DNA from: Bacillota bacterium
GTDB taxonomy: Bacteria > Bacillota > Sulfobacillia > RBS10-35 > JAJYVN01
NCBI GenBank assembly: GCA_021791995.1
Contig: JAJYVN010000062.1
Span: 4,832 to 11,949, forward strand
Reading direction: 5' to 3'
DNA: 7,118 bases
The notes under the pieces were generated by a model that was given only the letters and a program-made list of their open reading frames with translations, did not search any database and was not told the DNA's origin. Every line of letters starts with the position of its first letter. Within the stretch, counting starts at the first letter, position 1. Below are positions 1-5,128 of the stretch, piece by piece. The translations under genes were made by a program, and so were the position numbers.

Positions 1-1148
1 GTCCCAGCATCCGCCTTCAGCTGGTGGAGTACATCGGGAAAACCCAGGACATGGAGGCTGCGATTGTCAGTGGATCCGCAGCGGACGTCTTTTCCAACCC
101 CGGTGCCCAGTATCCGGGATTCTACCAAAGCGGACTGCTGTTGGCCTTGGATGCATACATGCGACGGGATCATGTCGATTCAAGCATCTGGTCTCCGCCC
201 CTCATCGCGTCGTACCAAACGCCGCAGGGCACCACCTTTGCCCTCCCGCGCAATCTCAATGCCTTTTTGTACCTGGTGCGTCTCGACGTCCTAGACGGGA
301 TGGGGATCCCATACCCGTCAACGGACTGGACGGATATCGAATTGACGACATTGGCAGGGCAATTGACGATCCCGCAGCAGCGCGTTGGTCTGTCCCTTCA
401 GCCGGGGTTTCTGGATTTTCCAGCCCCCCTGCGCGGATTCGGAGGATCGTGGACCAATGCAGCACGAACGAAGGAGACCCTGGCCACGAGTGCGGGTGAT
501 CAGGCGGGGGAGTGGCTCTTCGAAGGTCTCATCTGGCCTGGCTACGCAAGTAGCGGCAGTCCGCCTTCGAACCAACAACCCGCTGTGATCCAAGAGGTTC
601 AGACGAATTCCCTGCTGAACCTCTATCAGGCGATGAGCGCTGGTAGCCAGTGGGCGCTGTACCCGCCGCCACTGTATCCTCAGGGCCGATTTTGCAACGC
701 TGCCTCTGCCTTCTGGGCGATTAACGCGACTACCCCGCAGCCAGAGGCTTCTTGGACTCTGCTTCAGTGGCTTGCCGTCGATCCCTCTTTTCAGCGCAAC
801 ATGATGAAGTCCTTCCTGTTTCCTCCCGCACTGACCTCGCTGTTTTCAGAATGGACTGCCGACATCGAGGCAATCGCACCTGGCATGACGGGCAAGGGGC
901 TGCGCTGGATAGAGGAAGCAGCGAGCCAAGGTTGGTGGGTTCTCCCGCCATACTTCGCGTACGACAGCGTGTCGGCCCTGTACACGGCCTTCGGCGACGT
1001 TTGGACGCAGTTGCTCCAAGACAAAGTATCCGTGCCGCTGGCCTTTGCCAGCGCCGATCAACAGGTGGACGCGATCGTAGCTGCCGGAGCCCAGGCGCCT
1101 GCGGTGACCATCAACTCGTTGCGCTCCAAGCTCGAGCCGAGCGGGTGA
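1..1148 (+). CDS. ABC transporter extracellular solute-binding protein, family 1 (sugar-type), 5'-truncated
   Basis: This is the periplasmic or cell-surface binding subunit of an ABC importer, which captures a solute (usually a sugar or glycerol-phosphate-like compound) and delivers it to membrane permeases. The frame is open from base 3 to the stop, giving 381 visible residues, so the signal peptide and roughly the first 50 residues lie outside the window. Family 1 features are visible: an early stretch ending ATG-type 'MEAAIVSGSAADVFSNPG' (mutable loop followed by A-x-DVF), then 'PYPSTDWTDIELTTLAGQLT', which matches the usual P-x-T/S-x-DWT-x-x-E/D helix, then aromatic-rich ligand-cleft segments, and a C-terminal helix 'FGDVWTQLLQDKVSVPLAFASADQQVDAIVAAGA' typical of UgpB/MalE-like proteins. 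An in-frame GTG at base 24 is internal and not the true start. No permease gene follows, so any partners would be upstream. The substrate cannot be predicted. The family call is confident. Confidence 0.85.
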   Translation, partial: PSIRLQLVEYIGKTQDMEAAIVSGSAADVFSNPGAQYPGFYQSGLLLALDAYMRRDHVDSSIWSPPLIASYQTPQGTTFALPRNLNAFLYLVRLDVLDGMGIPYPSTDWTDIELTTLAGQLTIPQQRVGLSLQPGFLDFPAPLRGFGGSWTNAARTKETLATSAGDQAGEWLFEGLIWPGYASSGSPPSNQQPAVIQEVQTNSLLNLYQAMSAGSQWALYPPPLYPQGRFCNAASAFWAINATTPQPEASWTLLQWLAVDPSFQRNMMKSFLFPPALTSLFSEWTADIEAIAPGMTGKGLRWIEEAASQGWWVLPPYFAYDSVSALYTAFGDVWTQLLQDKVSVPLAFASADQQVDAIVAAGAQAPAVTINSLRSKLEPSG

Positions 1149-1213
1149 GCCGGTTGTTGATGCGAATGGTTCGATGACCATGGTGTTGGGGTAGAACCGG
1201 TGGTGCACCGCCT

Positions 1214-1270
1214 GACAATCGTGTCCACCGCGAGCGTTGTAATGTCTCCGTGGGTCGCCACGATCTTCAT
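1214..1270 (-). pseudogene. Macro-domain-like N-terminal remnant
   Basis: Read on the minus strand from an ATG at 1270, the first 19 codons give MKIVATHGDITTLAVDTIV. This matches the conserved beginning of macro-domain proteins (ADP-ribose / O-acetyl-ADP-ribose binding), in which a G-D-I-T-x-L-x-V-D-x-I-V strand leads into an N-A-A-N loop. A GGGAG Shine-Dalgarno-like stretch lies a few bases upstream. The N-A-A-N loop and the glycine-rich GGGVDGAIH segment are absent. After V19 the frame continues with unrelated residues and runs antisense to the solute-binding protein gene, so no functional macro domain can be made. I infer a truncated gene start left by a deletion or rearrangement near 1213. 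The match is short, so chance remains possible. Confidence 0.4.
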
Positions 1271-1305
1271 GGCTCCCGTCTCTTCTCTGCCCCGACGAGG
1301 CGAGG

Positions 1306-1342
1306 TAAAAAGCACGTGGCGGGGAAAGGCTCCCCGCCACGT
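1306..1342 (-). terminator. Rho-independent terminator of the 1364-2404 surface-protein gene
   Basis: A perfect 12-bp inverted repeat (1314-1325 pairing with 1331-1342, five-base loop) is very GC-rich. Read on the minus strand it is followed after two bases by five Ts (1311-1307). This is the classical intrinsic terminator layout, about 20 bases after the stop codon of the minus-strand gene. On the plus strand no T-run follows (ATGGGTAAAA), so it should act mainly on minus-strand transcripts. Confidence 0.88.
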
Positions 1343-1363
1343 ATGGGTAAAATCGACCGATGT

Positions 1364-2404
1364 CTAGCGCCGGTCGGGCAAGGAGCGGAGCCTCTGCACA
1401 CCCATGCCTCCCACCAGCACGAGCAGGGCTCCCAGGAGAACCTGCAGGGAGCCACGACCGGTCTTCGGAACGGTGCTGGAGGCAGTTGATGTGGAGGTGC
1501 TTGTGCTGGCGGATGTCTTGCTGGCGCTCGAAGACGAGGTTGCGCTCGCCGACGAGGAGGTCACGCTGGAGGTCGTGGAGGACGTCGCGCTCGAGGTCGT
1601 ACTCGTCGCGGCGGTTGTTACGGCGAAGTCCTTGAAGCCAAAGTCCACGACGCTTGTCGATTCGCCTCCGCTATTGGCAGAGACGCCGACGTAACTGGCC
1701 TGCAGGGCCGGGAAGGCGTAGGACTGCAGCTCCACCCACGTTGTTCCGTTGGTGCTGTAATAGCCGGTGTAGATGTCGCCAACCTTGCTCATCCGGAGCC
1801 AGAGCGGGTCGTCAGTTTGTGTGCAGGCGACCTGGGCCGCCTGGGGTGTGGTGGCGCCGGAGAAGGCCTGGCTTGATACCGGCTGGCCGTTGGCATCGGT
1901 GACGCCGGTCGAACTGCCCCATGTCCCTGGGTCAAACTGAACGGCCAGGGTGCAATTCGAAGGTTGTCGCTGCACGCGAATCCAGTCGCTTCCACTCTGC
2001 CAGACATACAGGGCTGCACCCTGGTAGGATTGGAGCACTCCCGTGTCCTTGCCGAGGCCCGAGAACGATGTCTTGTTGACACCGAACTGGGTGTTGAAGA
2101 GCGACGTTTCGACGCTGATCGTCCAGTTGGCGTTCGGGTTGGACGGCTGGAGCACCACGTTCTTGGCGGTGCTCATCGAGCCGGCGGGTCCCTCCTCGGT
2201 ACCAATGGAAAGCCAGCCGGGGTGGGCGGTCATCGAGAGATCCGAGTCCTGGTTCTGTACGGTCCAGATCTTTGTGTTGAGTGTCGTGCCGGACAGGCTA
2301 CTGGATACCGGCCCGGATGTGGCGGCCATTGCCACGGTACCAGCCATCACGACCGCGGCCCCCATGGCCACAGCAATGCCCCAACGTTCTACGCGTCTCT
2401 CCAT
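1364..2404 (-). CDS. Secreted, wall-anchored ConA/DUF1349-like beta-sandwich protein with VPKTG sorting signal
   Basis: A 346-residue exported surface protein. Residues 1-27 form a signal peptide: basic MERRVER, a hydrophobic AVAMGAAVVMAGTVAM core, and likely cleavage after AMA. Residues about 35-263 look like a concanavalin-A-type jelly roll of the DUF1349 / GH43-C-terminal kind: 'LNTKIWTVQNQDSDLSM' at the start, 'DWIRVQRQ' in the middle, then 'PLWLRMSKVGDIYTGYYSTNGTTWVEL' and a final 'VDFGFKDFAV' strand. Such domains usually bind glycans. Two cysteines (C151, C194) could form a disulfide. Residues 263-311 are almost all Ser, Thr and Ala, like a wall-spanning stalk. VPKTG (312-316), a hydrophobic stretch (319-336) and a basic tail (QRLRSLPDRR) form a sortase-type sorting signal, with V in place of the usual L. 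The ATG at 2404 is chosen because AAGGAG lies seven bases upstream and the signal peptide begins there; the frame stays open 107 codons further upstream, but that stretch has no such features. The ligand is unknown. A sortase is not in the window. Confidence 0.85.
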   Translation of the reverse strand: MERRVERWGIAVAMGAAVVMAGTVAMAATSGPVSSSLSGTTLNTKIWTVQNQDSDLSMTAHPGWLSIGTEEGPAGSMSTAKNVVLQPSNPNANWTISVETSLFNTQFGVNKTSFSGLGKDTGVLQSYQGAALYVWQSGSDWIRVQRQPSNCTLAVQFDPGTWGSSTGVTDANGQPVSSQAFSGATTPQAAQVACTQTDDPLWLRMSKVGDIYTGYYSTNGTTWVELQSYAFPALQASYVGVSANSGGESTSVVDFGFKDFAVTTAATSTTSSATSSTTSSVTSSSASATSSSSASKTSASTSTSTSTASSTVPKTGRGSLQVLLGALLVLVGGMGVQRLRSLPDRR

Positions 2405-2411
2405 CGATTGG

Positions 2412-2417
2412 CTCCTT
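2412..2417 (-). promoter_or_regulatory. Ribosome binding site fixing the start at 2404
   Basis: Minus-strand AAGGAG sits seven bases before the ATG at 2404. It decides the start of the surface-protein gene against an open frame that continues to 2725. No convincing minus-strand -35/-10 pair was found upstream. Confidence 0.75.
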
Positions 2418-2437
2418 CGCGGGAAGTATCGTACAAC

Positions 2438-2465
2438 TTGATTCAACCCAGAGCGTGAATATCCT
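2438..2465 (+). promoter_or_regulatory. Candidate sigma-A-type promoter for the 2534-6713 gene cluster
   Basis: TTGATT (2438-2443) and TATCCT (2460-2465), spaced by 16 bases, each match four of six positions of the vegetative consensus. They lie in the divergent intergenic gap and would start a leader of about 60 bases before the ATG at 2534. The -35 box overlaps a small TTGA-T-TCAA inverted repeat (2438-2446). Supported only by consensus matching. Confidence 0.35.
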
Positions 2466-2533
2466 CTCGAAGGTTCGCTTGGAAGGATTCGCGCCGGGAG
2501 AGCGGAACAGGGGCTCGGAGGGAGCGGAGTGCA

Positions 2534-3430
2534 ATGGGAACGCAGCGGTTTCACTTTCGCGCCGGATTCGCGGTGGCGGACATCACCCCTGATCTTGCCA
2601 TCCGGCCATGCGTCCTGGACGGACATGCTGCTTCGGGGGTTCGCGATCCGCTCGAGGTTGGCGCCCTGGTCTTGGGGGTGGCAGATGAAGACCCTGTTGC
2701 CCTGATCTGCGCCGACCGATTCCAATTTGGTACTGGGGTGCTCGATCGCGTCGGCGGTGCCTCTCTTCTTCCGGATGGGCGTGTTCTGGTTTTGTGCAGC
2801 GGCGTCCCCACGACGCCGGAGTGCGGGCCTGACCCCGCCGATGTCGGAAGGGTGGCGCGAGAGGTCGGGGATGCCGTACGACGCGCGGCAGCCGAGCTTG
2901 TGCCCTGTCGGCTTGGTTGGGGAACCATGCAGGTGTCGGTACCGGGAGGACCGGATCTCCGGGTGAACCTCTTGAAGATTGAACGGGCGGAGAGCACGCG
3001 GACCCCGGTCTGTGCCGCCTTCTCCCTTGGTCGGCCTGCGGTAGGGCTCGGAGAGCCGTTGGTTTCCGCAGGTTGGGTGGGGGAGGTACGTCGTGCCCTG
3101 CCCTGGCCGTCGCTCTTTTTGCCCGGGTTTCCAGACGTGCCGGAGGTGTGTGATCCTGTGGCTCTTCCCGGTGGGGTAGCTGCGTCGGTGCGCAGGCTGT
3201 GGGACCGTACCACTACGTCACCCAGTGGAGCCTGGGCATGGAGGGGAATGGACCTTGCGACCAAGGCCCTGCGCGCTGGGCGGATCGGCAACCGCCGTGT
3301 GGCTTTCTGGCCCGGGGAACCTCCAGGGACGGCAGAGCTCCCCGAGGATTGTGTCAGCCTTGTCGGCGCTGGCGCTTCATCGGGGGAGGAAGCGGTATCT
3401 GCCATGCGTGAGGGGTTGGCTCAGGTGTGA
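2534..3430 (+). CDS. Short neutral/alkaline ceramidase N-domain-like protein, probably catalytically dead
   Basis: A 298-residue protein without a signal peptide or membrane segment. The N-terminus follows the neutral/alkaline ceramidase-type fold: 'AGFAVADITPD' (10-20) corresponds to A-G-x-A-x-x-D-I-T-P, 'GVRDPLEVGALVL' (35-47) to G-V-x-D-P-L-x-x-x-A-L-V-L, and 'VALICADRF' (55-63) to the next strand. The family's zinc motif T-H-T-H-S-G-P appears here as TTPECGP (93-99), losing both histidines. The later F-x-x-H-P segment appears as SLGRPAV (164-170) and the S-A-D-W-x-G segment as SAGWVG (178-183), so those H and D residues are also changed. 'LFLPGFPDVPEV' (194-205) matches the F-L-x-G-x-x-G-D-V strand. 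Ceramidases are about 650 residues and bacterial single-domain relatives usually over 400, so this is short. The gene is the first of four and ends 15 bases before the next. A retained scaffold with lost chemistry suggests a binding or structural role. The family assignment is moderately sure; the function is unknown. Confidence 0.6.
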   Translation: MGTQRFHFRAGFAVADITPDLAIRPCVLDGHAASGVRDPLEVGALVLGVADEDPVALICADRFQFGTGVLDRVGGASLLPDGRVLVLCSGVPTTPECGPDPADVGRVAREVGDAVRRAAAELVPCRLGWGTMQVSVPGGPDLRVNLLKIERAESTRTPVCAAFSLGRPAVGLGEPLVSAGWVGEVRRALPWPSLFLPGFPDVPEVCDPVALPGGVAASVRRLWDRTTTSPSGAWAWRGMDLATKALRAGRIGNRRVAFWPGEPPGTAELPEDCVSLVGAGASSGEEAVSAMREGLAQV

Positions 3431-3436
3431 AGGAGG
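3429..3436 (+). promoter_or_regulatory. Strong ribosome binding site for the DHH phosphoesterase gene
   Basis: GAAGGAGG overlaps the stop codon of the upstream gene (TGA 3428-3430) and stands nine bases before ATG 3446. This fixes the start and suggests translation coupled to the upstream gene. Confidence 0.75.
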
Positions 3437-3445
3437 ATCGCCGAG

Positions 3446-4402
3446 ATGGGACCCGAGGATGGTCTCCTGCGGTTTCTACGTGGCTTGAAGCGAGCGGTTG
3501 TGGTGCCGCATATCCTGGTGGATGTGGATGCATTGGCCACGGCAGAGGGGATGTGCCGTCTGCTGGAGCGGATCGGTGTGAAGGCCGCAGCCCTGGTTCC
3601 CGAGCGGCCGGATATCTTTGCATGGGCGCTTGACGAGCGGTTGCGCGTGCGCGAAGCCCCAGCGGGGATCCCACGAATCGCCGTTGATACGGCTCGGCCG
3701 GAACGGCTGCAGGTCGTGGGTCCCGTGGACGTCTGCATCGATCACCATGAGGATAATCCGGGTTTCGCGCCGCTTCACTGGGTCCAGGCTGCACCGTCGT
3801 GCACCTGTCTTGTGGCCGGTCTGGCCGAGGCGCTCGGTGTGGAAGTCGATGCGCCATTGGCCACGGTTCTCTATCGGGGTCTCGCGGGCGACACACAGGG
3901 TTTCACAGTTGGGTTGGAGCCGAATGTGTTCCGCTGGGCCGCCCGTTGGGTGGAAGCGGGTGCGGATGCGGAGGGGGTTAGTGAGGATCTGCAACGTCGG
4001 TCGCCCGGTTTCTGGTCCTATCTGAGCCAGGTGGAGCAGGGGGGTGTCTCGCTCGATGGCCCGGTGCCTATGCGGGTGGTGGGTGTGGCGCGGGGTCTAC
4101 CGGAGCGCTACAGCCTACTCCCCTATGAGCATGCGCTGCTGCCGAACCATATCCTTCCTCCTCCGGGGGGCGTGCTGGTGATCTTGCAGGAGGGATCGAG
4201 TGGGGTGCGCTTTCGCATTCGGAGCCGCGGCTTGGACATCCTGCCGCTGGCGCACCGCCTCGGAGGTGGTGGCCACCCCCACGCGGCGGGGGTGCAGATG
4301 CAAGGCGTGGGGCTTGCTGCCGCGCGGGATGCTCTGCTGGCGGCGTGGGATGAGGTGGTCGGTACCTCGTTCCCTCAACACGTCGCGCACCGCGACCGAT
4401 AA
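3446..4402 (+). CDS. DHH/DHHA1-family phosphoesterase, NrnA-like
   Basis: A 318-residue cytosolic enzyme of the DHH superfamily, closest in layout to NrnA (oligoribonuclease / 3'-phosphoadenosine-5'-phosphate phosphatase) and to cyclic-dinucleotide or linear-dinucleotide hydrolases, which use two Mn ions. Motif I is HILVDVDALATA (H22, D26, D28), motif II an aspartate in AVDTA (D81), motif III the DHH triad D99-H100-H101 in IDHHEDN, and motif IV D149 in GLAGDTQGF. The C-terminal DHHA1 substrate-binding domain ends with RSRGLDILPLAHRLGGGGHPHAAG (259-282), in which the GGGGH-x-x-AAG motif is intact. Length is normal for NrnA (about 310-330). Motif I departs from the usual H-x-x-P-D-x-D-A-x-G-S by V for P, A for G and T for S; the metal ligands stay. 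It follows the ceramidase-like gene by 15 bases and is co-oriented with the DNA-transfer pair downstream. An active phosphoesterase on short nucleotides is likely; the exact substrate is not determinable. Confidence 0.85.
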   Translation: MGPEDGLLRFLRGLKRAVVVPHILVDVDALATAEGMCRLLERIGVKAAALVPERPDIFAWALDERLRVREAPAGIPRIAVDTARPERLQVVGPVDVCIDHHEDNPGFAPLHWVQAAPSCTCLVAGLAEALGVEVDAPLATVLYRGLAGDTQGFTVGLEPNVFRWAARWVEAGADAEGVSEDLQRRSPGFWSYLSQVEQGGVSLDGPVPMRVVGVARGLPERYSLLPYEHALLPNHILPPPGGVLVILQEGSSGVRFRIRSRGLDILPLAHRLGGGGHPHAAGVQMQGVGLAAARDALLAAWDEVVGTSFPQHVAHRDR

Positions 4403-4403
4403 T

Positions 4404-4447
4404 AGAAGGGGAATGCATCGCGACTCTCGCAAGGGGGTGCCCCTTCT
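4404..4447 (+). repeat. 8-bp inverted repeat in the gap before the Replic_Relax gene
   Basis: AGAAGGGG (4404-4411) pairs perfectly with CCCCTTCT (4440-4447) around a 28-base loop, starting immediately after the phosphoesterase stop codon. A second, smaller hairpin CCCGG-TTCT-CCGGG follows further on in the same 111-base gap. No T-run follows, so neither looks like a terminator. They could shape the leader of the Replic_Relax/ATPase pair or be chance in GC-rich DNA. The same gap contains a 29-codon open frame (4413-4502), judged unlikely to be a gene because the only purine-rich stretch lies one base from its ATG. Confidence 0.3.
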
Positions 4448-4504
4448 GGAGCTGTCTCCCTGGCCGAGGCACCCGGTTCTCCGGGGGTGGGATCTTGGGT
4501 GATC

Positions 4505-4510
4505 GGAGGA
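4505..4510 (+). promoter_or_regulatory. Ribosome binding site selecting GTG 4514
   Basis: GGAGGA lies just before GTG 4514. It supports that codon over the in-frame GTG at 4487, which has no comparable purine tract at a proper distance. The spacing (four bases from GGAGG) is slightly short but acceptable. Confidence 0.55.
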
Positions 4511-4513
4511 ACT

Positions 4514-5128
4514 GTGACGGCGGCTGATCTTGAGATCATCCGCTTTTTGGCGCGCATGCGTTTGGCCACCGCCCTGCAGCTCAGTCGTGCCATGGCGATG
4601 CGGCCCGATCGTGTCTACCGTAGAACCCGGTTCCTCCACGGTGCGGGACTCATTCGCTACGAACGTGTGGTTGCCGGCCGTCCCGGTATCTATCTGGCGA
4701 CACGGCGGGGGGTTTCTCTGGCTGGGTGTCCCCTGGGGGCCGGACGAATCGGTCTCACAACCTACCGCCATGACCTGGCGATGGTCTCGCTTTCCCTCGA
4801 GTTGCTCGCATCCCATCCCGGCTCTCGCTGGCGCAGTGAGCGCGAGATCCGCTCGTCGGTCGATCTAGGGGAGTCCGGGCACGTTTCGGATGGTGTCCTG
4901 ATCCGGTCCACGGACTCGGTTGCCGTGGAACTAGAGCTGACGCCAAAGGGGCTGCGTCGGCTGGGGCGTATCCTCCGCTACTATGCGCGTTGCCGGGAGT
5001 ATGGGGAGGTGTGGTACTTCCTCACCGACGCCACTGCACTGACGCGATACCAACGGTTGATGCGTCCCTATCCTCATATCCGGGCGCGTTTGTGGGATCT
5101 GCCCCGGGAGGCCGATGCTTTTGCTTGA
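4514..5128 (+). CDS. Replication-relaxation (Replic_Relax) family winged-helix protein
   Basis: A 204-residue protein of the plasmid/ICE-associated Replic_Relax family (PF13814-type), commonly encoded beside conjugative coupling ATPases. Residues 1-70 form a winged helix: 'VTAADLEIIRFLARMRLATALQLS' is the classical first helices, R33-H42 a recognition-helix region, and 'GLIRYERVVAGRPGIYLATRRG' the wing. The second half matches the family's alpha/beta domain: 'YRHDLAMVSLSLELL' (84-98), 'WRSEREIRSS' (106-115), 'HVSDGVLI' (123-130), 'VAVELELTPKGLRRLGRILRYYAR' (136-159) and 'EVWYFLTD' (165-172). The order E109/E111, D126, E139/E141, K145 resembles a PD-(D/E)XK-like nuclease core, but I infer this from pattern only. 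GTG 4514 is chosen over GTG 4487 from the GGAGGA site and the usual family N-terminus. It overlaps the following ATPase gene by 14 bases, so the two are probably translationally coupled partners in DNA binding and transfer. Confidence 0.75.
   Translation: MTAADLEIIRFLARMRLATALQLSRAMAMRPDRVYRRTRFLHGAGLIRYERVVAGRPGIYLATRRGVSLAGCPLGAGRIGLTTYRHDLAMVSLSLELLASHPGSRWRSEREIRSSVDLGESGHVSDGVLIRSTDSVAVELELTPKGLRRLGRILRYYARCREYGEVWYFLTDATALTRYQRLMRPYPHIRARLWDLPREADAFA

Noticed and set aside
1150..1200. CCGGTT...AACCGG inverted repeat after the solute-binding protein stop as a terminator
   Set aside because: The loop is 39 bases long and no T-run follows, so it is not a credible intrinsic terminator.
1499..1620. 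Repetitive GC-rich stretch resembling a tandem repeat or CRISPR-like array
   Set aside because: It encodes the Ser/Thr/Ala stalk of the surface protein on the minus strand; there are no regular repeat-spacer units.
2405..2725. 107-codon upstream extension of the minus-strand surface-protein frame
   Set aside because: It has no Shine-Dalgarno site, runs antisense to the start of the ceramidase-like gene, and would bury the signal peptide; AAGGAG before 2404 gives a clear start.
2551..3405. 284-codon open frame on the minus strand opposite the ceramidase-like gene
   Set aside because: Its composition is Arg/Pro/Ser/Thr-rich low-complexity antisense typical of GC-rich DNA, with no domain motif and no ribosome site.
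4487..4513. Nine-codon longer start (GTG 4487) of the Replic_Relax protein
   Set aside because: It lacks a well-spaced ribosome site and adds residues not expected before the first winged-helix helix; GGAGGA supports GTG 4514.
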